A stretch of 64,000 nt of DNA from Saccharibacter sp. 17.LH.SD (GTDB lineage Bacteria; Pseudomonadota; Alphaproteobacteria; Acetobacterales; Acetobacteraceae). Of this stretch, positions 43,042 to 52,445 are shown piece by piece; position 1 is the first letter of the stretch, and each line of letters begins with the position of its first letter. The notes under the pieces are model-generated. The model worked only from the letters and a program-made list of their open reading frames with translations, had not been told where the DNA came from and searched no databases. Position numbers and translations under genes: made by a program. Location: NCBI RefSeq assembly GCF_009834805.1, contig NZ_WVHO01000010.1, positions 310,001 through 374,000 on the forward strand, written 5' to 3'.

Positions 43042-44028
43042 TTAATAGATGATATTGGACGCGCCCAGCTTTTGGAGTTTTACCCCGCTAACAGGTGCAA
43101 GATGAACGGATGGGACAGGCGCCTTTGAAACAGAATGGACAGGTTCCGCCTGCGTCATCGCTGCACGATTACCCTCTAGGCCATTCGCCCCAACGAACGT
43201 TTGAGAGGTCGGACTAAGTTTTAATGTCCCCATAGGGGCCAGACTTGTCTCACCATCTTTCACACCACTGGCCCCAGAAGTTGGTTTCTCGCCGTAGACC
43301 ATGGCGTAATCCATGGTTGAAGCATTATCGGAAGGAGGTGTCACCGCATGAGCATCATCTACGTTAGTGAGTCGAAGATAATTTTCTGTTACTGGTACCT
43401 GCTGAACAACCGCCAAATTTGCCGACATTGCAGGTGACACAAGAAACTCAACGCGTCGGTTCAATGCCCGCCCCTCTGGAGTATCATTAGGCGCAATAGG
43501 CTGTCGTTTACCAATGGCAACTTCCGTTAATTGACTTGCTGGAACACCACGCGCTACCAAAGCATCCATCACAGCCTGCGCCCGCCGGCGCGATAAATCA
43601 ATATTGTAAGCATCGTCACCAACGGCATCCGTATGCCCGAGTACCGTTAGAGCTGCATCAGGCACATCATGCTTCATATTGTCTGCAATAATGTCCAAAA
43701 TGCGTGATGATGTCGGTAATGGCGTTGCGCTATCGAAAGAAAAAAATGCTTTCTCCGGAAACACTACCCGGACAACGGGCACAGGGCCCTGTATGGAAGC
43801 CACAGAGCCACCAGGTAACAGCATCTCCGTTACGGTTGGGCTCGTCACGTTATTTTCGGCCGCAAGCCGACGAAAACGAGCAACGCGATCTTGCTGCTCT
43901 GTCTGCACCATCTGGCCCTGTGTGACCAACACCGAACCAGATGATGACACCCCATTATACGGCTTTACACATGCTGTCAGAAAAACTGTCAAACAGCCCG
44001 TTAAAGCAATATACCGCAAGCATTGCAC
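43042..44028 (-). CDS. OmpA-family lipoprotein (trio gene 1)
   Basis: A 328-residue protein with a lipobox (VFLTAC) and an OmpA C-terminal peptidoglycan-binding domain at about residues 85-200. FFSFDSATPLP begins the domain, GHTDAVGDDAYNIDLSRRRA carries the Asp and Arg that contact diaminopimelate, and LNRRVEFLV ends it. The remaining ~120 C-terminal residues are low-complexity with Ser/Pro/Val and no known domain. It would tether to the cell wall from the outer or inner membrane. It is the first gene of the three-gene operon and follows a 360-base upstream region. Confidence 0.85.
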   Translation of the reverse strand: MQCLRYIALTGCLTVFLTACVKPYNGVSSSGSVLVTQGQMVQTEQQDRVARFRRLAAENNVTSPTVTEMLLPGGSVASIQGPVPVVRVVFPEKAFFSFDSATPLPTSSRILDIIADNMKHDVPDAALTVLGHTDAVGDDAYNIDLSRRRAQAVMDALVARGVPASQLTEVAIGKRQPIAPNDTPEGRALNRRVEFLVSPAMSANLAVVQQVPVTENYLRLTNVDDAHAVTPPSDNASTMDYAMVYGEKPTSGASGVKDGETSLAPMGTLKLSPTSQTFVGANGLEGNRAAMTQAEPVHSVSKAPVPSVHLAPVSGVKLQKLGASNIIY

Positions 44029-44392
44029 TTTACGAGTTTCTCCACAGACTGCAAAACGCAGTCAATTCATGCCATAATTTTTCTGCCACAACAATACACT
44101 ACCGTTTTATTACAAGGCGCAATGATATAGTATGTAATGAATTGTCGTTCATTTCGTTATAACCTACAAACACTCAGAAGCGAATAAACCTCTTTCAGAG
44201 TACGCTTAAGCCCTGCTTAACCCACGGCTTCTACAAGAGAAGTTACACTACACACACCTTAGTGACCAAATTTTTTAGTAATTATGGAGGTTGGCCAAAA
44301 GCTCTCATCCTCGAAGAATATGCAGAACGGCCTAACTGAAAGCACCCTCGGCATCCAACGAGTCGACTGTCGCCTAATTCTCGATAAGTTCA
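44029..44392. other. intergenic region upstream of the OmpA-lipoprotein operon
   Basis: 364 bases between the start of the operon and the 3' end of tRNA-Ser. The half near the operon is AT-rich and should contain its promoter. I see no coding frame, convincing hairpin or repeat that would identify another feature. Confidence 0.5.
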
Positions 44393-44482
44393 TGGCGGAG
44401 AGAGTGGGATTCGAACCCACGGTACGCTTGCACGCACAACGGTTTTCGAGACCGCCCCAATCGACCACTCTGGCACCTCTCC
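44393..44482 (-). tRNA. tRNA-Ser (CGA anticodon)
   Basis: 90 nucleotides with encoded CCA and a long variable arm, as in class II serine tRNAs. The acceptor stem GGAGAGG pairs with the 3' strand CTCTCC region, the T-arm has GGTTCGAATCC, and the anticodon stem-loop is GCGGT-CTCGAAA-ACCGT, giving CGA. It reads UCG serine codons. Confidence 0.95.
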
Positions 44483-44824
44483 CGAAGAGCTTAATCTGCC
44501 AGCTATGAGAGCTACTGCAGAAAAGCCTGCGTCGATAAAGCGGCTTATGGACAGGTTTTATTGTTATTGCAAGAGGCTAAACGAAAATTACTCTCATAAC
44601 CGACCATCATCACCTCCCCCTTCTTATCCGAAAAAATGGCAGAAAAACTTACGTGCGATGGTTTTTAGTTGACGACAATCCCATAAAATCGGTAGAGAGA
44701 CGGCGTTCTCTTTTGTTCCCCGCTGCGGCTGCGAGCAGGAGAGCCAACGACAAAAAGCGAGCGGGCCTTTGTAGCATTCTAGTTCCAAGGCCTAGGCTAC
44801 GACAGAATTGATAGAGAGTTTTGC
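44483..44824. other. leader and promoter region of rplU
   Basis: 342 bases between tRNA-Ser and rplU, facing away from each other. The plus strand contains a TTGACG at 44669 and a GC-rich segment with GCTGCGGCTGCGAGC at about 44721-44740 that can fold. I see no other gene. A long structured leader is common for ribosomal protein operons, but no known motif is recognised. Confidence 0.45.
44669..44697 (+). promoter_or_regulatory. candidate rplU promoter
   Basis: TTGACG (44669-44674), 17-base spacer, then GTAGAG as a poor -10. The -35 is good and the -10 is weak, so this is tentative. Confidence 0.3.
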
Positions 44825-45139
44825 ATGTTTGCAGTCATCCGCACAGGCGGGAAGCAGTATCGCGTCGCTAAAGACACCATCCTCAAGGTCGAGAAGCTGG
44901 ACACGGAAGCCGGCCAGACTGTTACCTTCTCCGACGTTCTTATGGTCGGTGGTGAGCAAGGTGTAACGGTTGGGGCTCCAACCGTTAATGGCGCGAGCGT
45001 AACCGCTGAGGTTGTTGCTCAAGATCGTCTGCCAAAGGTGATCATCTTCAAGAAGCGTCGTCGCCAGAACAGCCGTCGTAAAAATGGTCACCGTCAGCAT
45101 GTTACTGTGCTGCGCGTCACCGGAATCAACGCTTCCTAA
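44825..45139 (+). CDS. rplU: 50S ribosomal protein L21
   Basis: A 104-residue protein starting [20 protein letters not shown], the L21 signature, with the basic [17 protein letters not shown] segment before the C-terminal VTVLRVTGI. It forms the usual rplU-rpmA pair. Confidence 0.97.
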   Translation: MFAVIRTGGKQYRVAKDTILKVEKLDTEAGQTVTFSDVLMVGGEQGVTVGAPTVNGASVTAEVVAQDRLPKVIIFKKRRRQNSRRKNGHRQHVTVLRVTGINAS

Positions 45140-45168
45140 TCTGATTATCCTTTTAAGGAGACCTCGTC

Positions 45169-45435
45169 ATGGCACAAAAAAAAGCAGGCGGTTCCAGCCG
45201 TAACGGACGCGACAGTGAAGGTCGCCGTCTTGGTGTAAAGAAATTTGGTGGTCAAAGCGTTGTCGCTGGGAACATCATCATCCGTCAGCGTGGCACAAAG
45301 GTCTGCGCTGGTGAGAATGTTGGTATGGGCCGTGACCACACCCTCTTCTCCCTTGTTGATGGCCATGTGCGCTTCCAGCGTCGTGCCAATGGGAAAGTGC
45401 ATGTTTCTGTCGCTCTAGCAGAAGCAGCAGAATAA
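45169..45435 (+). CDS. rpmA: 50S ribosomal protein L27
   Basis: An 88-residue protein starting [20 protein letters not shown], then LGVKKFGGQ and [11 protein letters not shown], all invariant in L27. The N-terminus reaches the peptidyl transferase centre. AAGGAG precedes the ATG. It lies 29 bases after rplU. Confidence 0.97.
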   Translation: MAQKKAGGSSRNGRDSEGRRLGVKKFGGQSVVAGNIIIRQRGTKVCAGENVGMGRDHTLFSLVDGHVRFQRRANGKVHVSVALAEAAE

Positions 45436-45462
45436 ACATCCTTCTGCTCACTTTGGGCATAA

Positions 45463-46539
<1,077 letters not shown>

Positions 46540-46548
46540 AGAGTCGTC

Positions 46549-47658
46549 ATGAATTTCCTTGCAGAAAAGAAACGTCTTGTCATTAAAATAGGCAGTGCCC
46601 TTTTGGTAGATCCATCAAAAGGAGCGGTTCGCCAAGAATGGCTTGAAACACTCTGTGAGGACATTCATGCAGCTCACCGCGCGGGCCAAGAAATTATCAT
46701 CGTTTCTTCAGGCGCGGTCGCCCTCGCACGACATCAGATGGGCCCTCATCGCTCACGCCTTAAATTAGGTGAAAAGCAAGCTCTCGCCAGTATTGGGCAA
46801 ATTGGTATCGCTCACGCCTGGCAGCAAGCTTTCAAACGCCACAACCTAACGATTGGTCAGCTTCTCCTCACCCCAGAAGATACAGAGGACCGTCAACGCC
46901 ATCTCAATGCACGCAGAACACTAGAATCTATCCTGCGCTTAAGAGCACTTCCCGTCATCAATGAAAATGATGTGATCGCTACTGAAGCATTACGCTTTGG
47001 TGATAATGACCGTCTTGCGGCGCGCATTACTCAAATGATCGGCGCCGACACGCTTATTCTCTTTTCAGATATTGATGGTCTTTATACGGCTGATCCGCGC
47101 ACTACTCCGACAGCAACGCACATCCCCCGCGTTCAAGAGCTTACTGATGAGATTATGTCCCTCGGTGGCGATGCGCCTCCAGGGGATTCATCAGGAGGGA
47201 TGCGCACTAAACTCCTCGCCGCACAAATCACTACACGCGCTGGGAGCGATATGATCATTACGCGTGGAGATCGACCTCATCCTCTCGCCGCTTTACAATC
47301 AGGCGCTCTCCATACGCATTTCCTCGCACATGATGAAGTTGGCTCCGCCCGTAAACGATGGATTGCCAGCACCCTTCACCCTGAAGGCACCATAACGCTG
47401 GATGCTGGAGCCGTGGATGCCCTACATAAAGGAGCCTCGCTCTTATCCGTCGGCATTACTGATATCGAAGGTGATTTTGACGATGGTGCCGTTGTGACAC
47501 TTTCAACGCCTTCCCACAAAATTTTAGGACGAGGCCTTACCGATCACAGTGCTGATGATATTCGCCTTATGCTGATCTCCCAGGCAACAGAGCATCATAG
47601 CCAAGAGCACCACAACAGCACCGTGATCATTCATCGCAATAACTTGTCGCTCGACTAA
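46549..47658 (+). CDS. proB: glutamate 5-kinase
   Basis: First enzyme of proline synthesis, phosphorylating glutamate with ATP. The kinase domain starts RLVIKIGSALLVD and carries VSSGAVALAR and INENDVIATEALRFGDND, while GTGGMRTK of other members reads SSGGMRTK here. A C-terminal PUA domain covers about residues 280-365. Length 369 is standard. Feedback inhibition by proline is the usual regulation of the family. Confidence 0.96.
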   Translation: MNFLAEKKRLVIKIGSALLVDPSKGAVRQEWLETLCEDIHAAHRAGQEIIIVSSGAVALARHQMGPHRSRLKLGEKQALASIGQIGIAHAWQQAFKRHNLTIGQLLLTPEDTEDRQRHLNARRTLESILRLRALPVINENDVIATEALRFGDNDRLAARITQMIGADTLILFSDIDGLYTADPRTTPTATHIPRVQELTDEIMSLGGDAPPGDSSGGMRTKLLAAQITTRAGSDMIITRGDRPHPLAALQSGALHTHFLAHDEVGSARKRWIASTLHPEGTITLDAGAVDALHKGASLLSVGITDIEGDFDDGAVVTLSTPSHKILGRGLTDHSADDIRLMLISQATEHHSQEHHNSTVIIHRNNLSLD

Positions 47659-47728
47659 ACCACCTAATCACGATAGTGCATGCCACCGCACCTTACTTCG
47701 TGAGGCATATAGAGAAGGCCGCCCTCAA

Positions 47729-49153
47729 TCACGCATAAGGGCCGCCAGCACAGATCTGGAAAGCGAGGATACCTCCCTCACCATGAGGCTCTGGAAGAGG
47801 CAAAACAGCCTTTCCTGTCATCCAACGGTAACGACCTTCCTCTAGCACAGACCAACCGTAGAGCCTTTCCCTTTTGAGATGAATATCGACCTCATCAACA
47901 ATGTCCGGCTTGAAATACTTGATCTCTCCAATCAAGAGACCAAGATCTCGGCGGTCATCCACAAACGGCCCTATAACATCGGACGGACGACTAGCCTTTG
48001 AGAAAAGCTCTACAAACTTCACACCATCGGGGATAGAGAACACTCTATACGCACCCGTATATCGTGCTTCACGTATAATGTCCCCTTTATTAGTCACAAG
48101 GAAAAAATTAGGATCCTCTGAAGGTTCTCTTGTTCCATTTTGTAAGAATGGAAAACCTAATTGCTTCGCACGTTCGATTAATTGACCATGAAGCGCTTCA
48201 ACATCATGTCGCTCCGTGCATAAGGGCGCTGCCATACCCGTTTCGTTTGCCTCTTGCGCCCCTTTCCCACGATGTATTCCCTTACTGTGCTTAAAATGAT
48301 CTCTATTTCCCGTATCCAGATAACTTTCTGTAAACATTCCATCAGATAACAAAATAGAATGTTTTTCTGTTTCTATATGGTAATAATCATACTCCGTAAA
48401 TGATATGTCAAAATAAATTGATGCGCCGTTCACGAGCATACGAGCCGGAATTAAGGTTCCATTGTGGAAAACACAATGTTCCGGCGTCACAAGTAAATCT
48501 TTAAATGGAACACCTTCACTAAGTGCATTTTTGAGAATTCTTATAGGATAACCCGCTAAATCCAGCGGCCAATGTGCATGAACAATTTTATGTCCCTGGC
48601 CCATCCAAATGATCTTTTCGGTGGATTGCACACTATTCTTGTAATCATACGATACCACTAAATCGCCTACTTCCAGTTCATCTATCTTCTTATGACCACG
48701 TGGCGTATCAATGAGTGTTCCACCTAAAAAGCACGGATCGAACATAAACGGTGTATCCCCACCGCTATTAATCTGCCCTCCTGTAGCCGTCCCTCCATCA
48801 TCTTGTGAGAAGATATATGAATTCCCATCTGACGCCACTTTAGTCCATTGATTTTGTGAAAAATCTGGACTGTAGCTATACGAATAACTTCCCTGCAATT
48901 CATCCGGATATTGCGCAACAACATAATAACCCCCTGCCCCATTTCCAATAATAAATTCATTTAAAACTTTATTTCCCCACGAAAAATCATAATTATAATC
49001 TATAATACTGCCGTCAGGTGCTTTTAATGAAATATGGCTCCCATTAAACGTCATTGTAACATCAGTGTAGATTGCTGAGAGATCACCTTCCGAATCCAAA
49101 CTCGCTATAGACAGCCTATACGTTCCATTAGGAACTACCGGTCTGGGCGCCAT
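47729..49153 (-). CDS. Hint-domain protein, paralog 2
   Basis: A 474-residue protein. A Tyr/Ser/Gly-rich N-terminal domain of about 135 residues precedes a Hint domain starting at Cys ~141 (DPCFLGGTLIDTP, then ELEVGDLVVSYDY) with TPEHCVF and YDYYHIETEKH. A conserved C-terminal region holds SRPSDVIGPFVDDRRDLG. The Hint and C-terminal parts align with the protein at 10739-12604, but the N-terminal domains differ. No signal peptide is evident. Self-cleavage at the cysteine is the family expectation; whether it occurs and what is released are unknown. The mobile-element relic begins 164 bases beyond its 5' end. Confidence 0.8.
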   Translation of the reverse strand: MAPRPVVPNGTYRLSIASLDSEGDLSAIYTDVTMTFNGSHISLKAPDGSIIDYNYDFSWGNKVLNEFIIGNGAGGYYVVAQYPDELQGSYSYSYSPDFSQNQWTKVASDGNSYIFSQDDGGTATGGQINSGGDTPFMFDPCFLGGTLIDTPRGHKKIDELEVGDLVVSYDYKNSVQSTEKIIWMGQGHKIVHAHWPLDLAGYPIRILKNALSEGVPFKDLLVTPEHCVFHNGTLIPARMLVNGASIYFDISFTEYDYYHIETEKHSILLSDGMFTESYLDTGNRDHFKHSKGIHRGKGAQEANETGMAAPLCTERHDVEALHGQLIERAKQLGFPFLQNGTREPSEDPNFFLVTNKGDIIREARYTGAYRVFSIPDGVKFVELFSKASRPSDVIGPFVDDRRDLGLLIGEIKYFKPDIVDEVDIHLKRERLYGWSVLEEGRYRWMTGKAVLPLPEPHGEGGILAFQICAGGPYA

Positions 49154-49317
49154 ATTCCGTCCTCATAGTAGTGATATCTGATCGCGTAAAACATCATATT
49201 AGTAATGAAATATCTCTTATTTTGTTTAAAAAAATTAATTTATTTTTGGTAAATTTATTGTGAGAAAATATAATTGAGTATTAACATTATTTACATATTA
49301 TAAATATCCGCATTCTG

Positions 49318-49376
49318 GGCTCTGTTAGAGTTTGAGATAATCAACTGAAGCAGCAATGTAGAGCACGGATATGAAA
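49318..49376 (-). repeat. left 59-base inverted repeat (IS5-family 3' end)
   Basis: It starts GGCTCTGTTAGAGTTTGAGA and matches the reverse complement of 51739-51797 with two mismatches. It is longer than a normal IS5-family terminal repeat and includes transposase coding sequence, so it is better read as a remnant of a second, inverted copy. Confidence 0.85.
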
Positions 49377-49478
49377 CAAGCGAAAGCTCAAAGGAAACCG
49401 AAAATACAGCCACACCGCATGCGCTATCAACTCACGTGGAAATCGATGTCGTTTGTAACTTACTGCGGGCTTGTTCAT
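49377..49478 (-). pseudogene. IS6-family transposase, 5' fragment
   Basis: On the minus strand an ATG at 49478 opens NKPAVSYKRHRFPRELIAHA, then VWLYFRFPLSFRL, the IS6-family transposase N-terminus. The sequence switches to the IS5 end immediately after. It is close to, but not identical with, the plus-strand copy at 50690; the first codons differ. Only about 34 codons remain. Confidence 0.85.
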
Positions 49479-49592
49479 ACTCACCGTCTGACACGCAAAA
49501 GTTACCGTAACATCACCATCTAACGTGCTTATAAATTTCGGCTCTTATTAGAACGAATGTGAAAAGTGATACCTTGCAATGAATAGTCTCAT

Positions 49593-50534
49593 ATGATTCG
49601 AAGTATCAACGGTCATACATTTATCAACGTCACCCAGATACATAAAGGCTGGTCAGGTGATAAGAAGTACTACGTAGAAAACGCCGAGGGACAAAGGTAT
49701 TTACTTCGCACCTCCGACATCTCCGAATATGAGAAAAAAAGGTCTGAGTTTGGGATGATGCGGAAGTTTTCTGAAGCTGGAATCAAGATATCGCTTCCTA
49801 TGGAATTTGGCGTTTCTGATGATCGTAAGACCGTCTATCAGCTCTTGTCCTGGATCGAAGGTAAAGAGGCCTTGGAGGTGCTGGAAACCTTGCCTGAAGA
49901 TAAGCAATATGCTTACGGCAAGAAGGCCGCAGCAATGCTCAAAGAAATGGAAAATGTCGACCGAGCCCCGGCATCAAATACATGGTGCTTAACCTATAAG
50001 AAAAAAATTGAAGCTTACGTAAAAGCTTATCAAAATTGCAGCGTTTCCTTTGAAGAATCAGATAGGCTCATTTCATATTTACGAGAAAATGTTAGTCGTA
50101 TCGGCGAGCGGCCAACGAGCTTGATGCATGAGGATTTCCAAACAGATAATATGATGATTTCCCCAAACGGGGAGTTGTATGCCGTAGATTTCCAGATGTG
50201 TGGCCATATCGATCCTTACCTTGCCATGATGTCAGTAGGGTATACAGCAAGGTCCAGTGTGGCGTTCGCCATGGGGCAGATGGATGGATATTTCGGGAAC
50301 GAAGTGCCTGGTAGTTACTGGAAGTTGGTTGCGTTTTACGAACTCGCGCAAGTTTTCCATGCCTATCCCGTAGGTATAGGTCTTGGCGGTGACGAAGCGG
50401 ATGAAGTGCGACATATATTCGACGGCGTCGCAGAGCGTTTGGATTTCGACAAGGCCAGCATACCGGATTGGTACGCGGACAATAGAGCCCGATTCAAGGG
50501 GGATGCGTGTCACGGTTTTGTTCAGGATCGTTAA
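49593..50534 (+). CDS. APH-family phosphotransferase (aminoglycoside/choline kinase fold)
   Basis: A 313-residue protein with a kinase-like fold. The N-lobe has GWSGDKKYYVENAEGQRY, a P-loop-like hairpin. The catalytic loop is HEDFQTDNMMI (HxDxxxxN form with Asp as base and Asn as metal ligand), followed by YAVDFQ in place of DFG. These features fit aminoglycoside phosphotransferases and related small-molecule kinases, but the glycine of the usual HGD is Glu. The frame is intact while everything around it is broken. Composition and surroundings suggest transfer. Whether it confers resistance is not known. Confidence 0.8.
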   Translation: MIRSINGHTFINVTQIHKGWSGDKKYYVENAEGQRYLLRTSDISEYEKKRSEFGMMRKFSEAGIKISLPMEFGVSDDRKTVYQLLSWIEGKEALEVLETLPEDKQYAYGKKAAAMLKEMENVDRAPASNTWCLTYKKKIEAYVKAYQNCSVSFEESDRLISYLRENVSRIGERPTSLMHEDFQTDNMMISPNGELYAVDFQMCGHIDPYLAMMSVGYTARSSVAFAMGQMDGYFGNEVPGSYWKLVAFYELAQVFHAYPVGIGLGGDEADEVRHIFDGVAERLDFDKASIPDWYADNRARFKGDACHGFVQDR

Positions 50535-50689
50535 TATTGGTACTATTGCACTGTTTTAGATGAGTTGAATGCAACTAGATTTTTGTGAATTCAGGCTATG
50601 AGTTTGGTCGCCGTTTTCCATTGGGAAAAATCCCGGGAATGGAAGATATGTGAAGCTGTCACATTAACTCCAGCGTGTTAGACGACGCG

Positions 50690-51216
50690 ATGAGTAAGAC
50701 GTATGTGAGTTACAAACGACATCAATTTCCACGTGAGTTAATAGCGCATGCGGTGTGGCTGTATTTTCGGTTTCCTTTAAGCTTTCGCTTGATTGAAGAA
50801 ATGCTGCTCGAACGTGGGCTTGTCGTGTCGTATGAGACAATCCGCCGTTGGAGCCTTAAATTTGGTGCAGATTATGCCAAACGTCTACGGCGCAAAAGCC
50901 CTACACCGAGTGATGTGTGGCATTTAGACTCAAATCCTACAGGGCTGCGAGGCGTAAGCTTCGTCTGTTTCTTCGACGCCTTTCCCACAACGGGCTAAAT
51001 AATCGCGCGGAAAAAGTCAGTTACCTCTGCGAAAACGGGAACGGATGATGCAGAAATTCCGCTCTCCTGGAGGCTGTCAGCGCTTTGTCTCCGTCTTCTC
51101 TACCGTCCGCAACCTCTTCGTTCCTCCTGCCTCCAATGACAACGCTCTTTCCCGATACATCTTCCGTGTTCAAGCATTTTCCCCAATGGAAAAGCGCGAC
51201 CTCTCTGGATATCTAA
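50690..51216 (+). pseudogene. IS6-family transposase with internal deletion and frameshifts
   Basis: It begins MSKTYVSYKRHQFPRELIAH and continues through LLERGLVVSYETIRRW to DVWHLD, where the first catalytic Asp lies. Then, in another frame, the C-terminal part resumes at SYRAARRKLRL and runs NNRAEK, RKRERMMQKFRSPGGCQRF and a final SQWKSATSLDI with stop at 51216. The segment with the second Asp and its surroundings is missing, so it cannot be active alone. Confidence 0.87.
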
Positions 51217-51257
51217 ATCCACTCAAAGTGAGCTACATTCAAATCACTTCAGTTAAC

Positions 51258-51790
51258 ATGACATCACCAGCCTTAGATATGGTTTGTTTTGATGAAACTG
51301 TCATACATGCCCACCAAAAAGCAGCCGGGGCTGCCAAAAAAGGAGCAACAGAGAGCGATCAGGAACCTGTCAGGGTCTTGGCCGCTCACATGGTGGCTTC
51401 TGATCAACAGTCTGCGTGGCATCGGATGGGCACAGAAAAGCTTTGGCTTTTACTCTTTCTCCTGGCCAGGCTCATGAGTTGCCGCAGGCCCGTGTCCTTC
51501 TTGATCAATTGCCCCGGCTTCCAACCTATCTACTTTGTGACGGAGGATATGCCTCATATAAATTCAGAAAAATGCTTCAACAGCATAAGTGCACCCCTGT
51601 CATTCCTCCCAAACGACGGCAATTCCCTTTCTACTGCCCACAATAGGTATACAGAAACAGACATTTGGTGGAAAATCTCTGGGCAAGGCTCAAGGAATGG
51701 AGAGCAGTAGCAACACGTTATGAAAAAATAGCTTCATCTTTCACATCCGTGCTCTACATTGCTGCTTCAGTTGATTATCTCAAATTCTAA
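51258..51790 (+). pseudogene. IS5-family transposase remnant
   Basis: Pieces in several frames: LDMVCFDETVIHAHQKAAGA (first catalytic Asp region), SPGQAHELPQARVLLDQLP with LLCDGGYASYKFR (second Asp), VIPPKRRQ, and YRNRHLVENLWARLKEWRAV with ATRYEKIASSF (YREK-like Glu region), ending SVDYLKF at 51790. At least two frameshifts and one stop interrupt it, and the N-terminus is absent. Confidence 0.83.
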
Positions 51791-51797
51791 CAGAGCC
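51739..51797 (+). repeat. right 59-base inverted repeat (IS5-family 3' end)
   Basis: Reverse complement of 49318-49376 with two mismatches; it contains the last codons and stop of the IS5-family remnant and ends CTAACAGAGCC. Confidence 0.85.
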
Positions 51798-51829
51798 TAA
51801 ACACATATATCGATCCCGCTTATACGAAC

Positions 51830-52432
51830 TCAATCAGTCCACATAACGGAAAGACTCCTCACCCCCTGAGCGCCACGTATAAGCACCCCCTGAATATCGG
51901 CTGTCGCAGAAGGGCCACTCATCAGAACACCATAAGAAGTCGTTTTAAATTCAGGACGTTCTTGATAGGCTGTATGCATATTCCCCGTTAGAGCATGACG
52001 AGAAAGAAGCACAACTAAATGTTCTGCCAAATGCACAGCAGCAAGATGGTCGTAAAGTTCTTTTTCACTTAAGAAAATAGAACCCATCTCAGCAATACCA
52101 AAAGGGGACCGTACAACCATTACATCAACAGTATCGGCCTGTTTATTGCTTCTAAGCTCTGTAATTTTCATCATGCCAGTGGCTTCAGGAACCGCTGAAC
52201 AAAACAATTTCGCATGAGGGAAATGATCCCGAATGCTCTCCTCTACCGTCTTCCCCTCTGCTTGAAGTAGAAGGTCTCCCCCCATTAATTTAAGATTCGC
52301 TTCAAACCGAGCTGGAGATGCATCAACATCTCCCAATGTCACAATTGGTGGAAGCGGATACATGTCTCCCTTGGGAGCACGATTTTGCCGTAGATGGTTA
52401 AGAATCGTTTCGCGTGCACTGGCTTCTGCCAT
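51830..52432 (-). CDS. lutC: lactate utilisation protein LutC (LUD domain)
   Basis: A 200-residue LUD-domain protein: SAVPEATGMMKITELRSN, VMVVRSPFGIAEMGSIFLS and HLVVLLSRHALTGNMHTAY. LutABC together oxidise L-lactate to pyruvate in an iron-sulfur, cytochrome-independent pathway. Gene order lutA-lutB-lutC on the minus strand with 13 bases between B and C fits the known operon. No lutP permease or LutR regulator is adjacent. Confidence 0.9.
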   Translation of the reverse strand: MAEASARETILNHLRQNRAPKGDMYPLPPIVTLGDVDASPARFEANLKLMGGDLLLQAEGKTVEESIRDHFPHAKLFCSAVPEATGMMKITELRSNKQADTVDVMVVRSPFGIAEMGSIFLSEKELYDHLAAVHLAEHLVVLLSRHALTGNMHTAYQERPEFKTTSYGVLMSGPSATADIQGVLIRGAQGVRSLSVMWTD

Positions 52433-52445
52433 GACAATTTCTCCT

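Larger units (their letters stand above)
49318..51797. mobile_element. nested IS5/IS6 relic carrying a phosphotransferase gene
   Basis: A 2480-base unit bounded by 59-base inverted repeats at 49318-49376 and 51739-51797 that differ at two positions. The right repeat is the 3' end of an IS5-family transposase gene (VLYIAASVDYLKF then stop); the left is the same end in reverse orientation. Directly inside the left repeat is a reversed 5' fragment of an IS6-family transposase. On the right side an IS6-family pseudogene is followed by a damaged IS5-family gene. The phosphotransferase gene lies between the IS6 pieces. I see no target duplication at the outer edges. Confidence 0.8.

Noticed and set aside
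44284-44508. plus-strand frame across tRNA-Ser
   Set aside because: It covers the antisense of a clear tRNA and has no protein-family features.
49371-49523. 50-codon plus-strand frame starting MKQAKAQRK
   Set aside because: It is the reverse strand of the IS6-family fragment, whose minus-strand reading gives clear transposase sequence.
49310-51805. target-site duplication around the IS relic
   Set aside because: Bases outside the two 59-base repeats (TTCTG and TAAAC) do not match.
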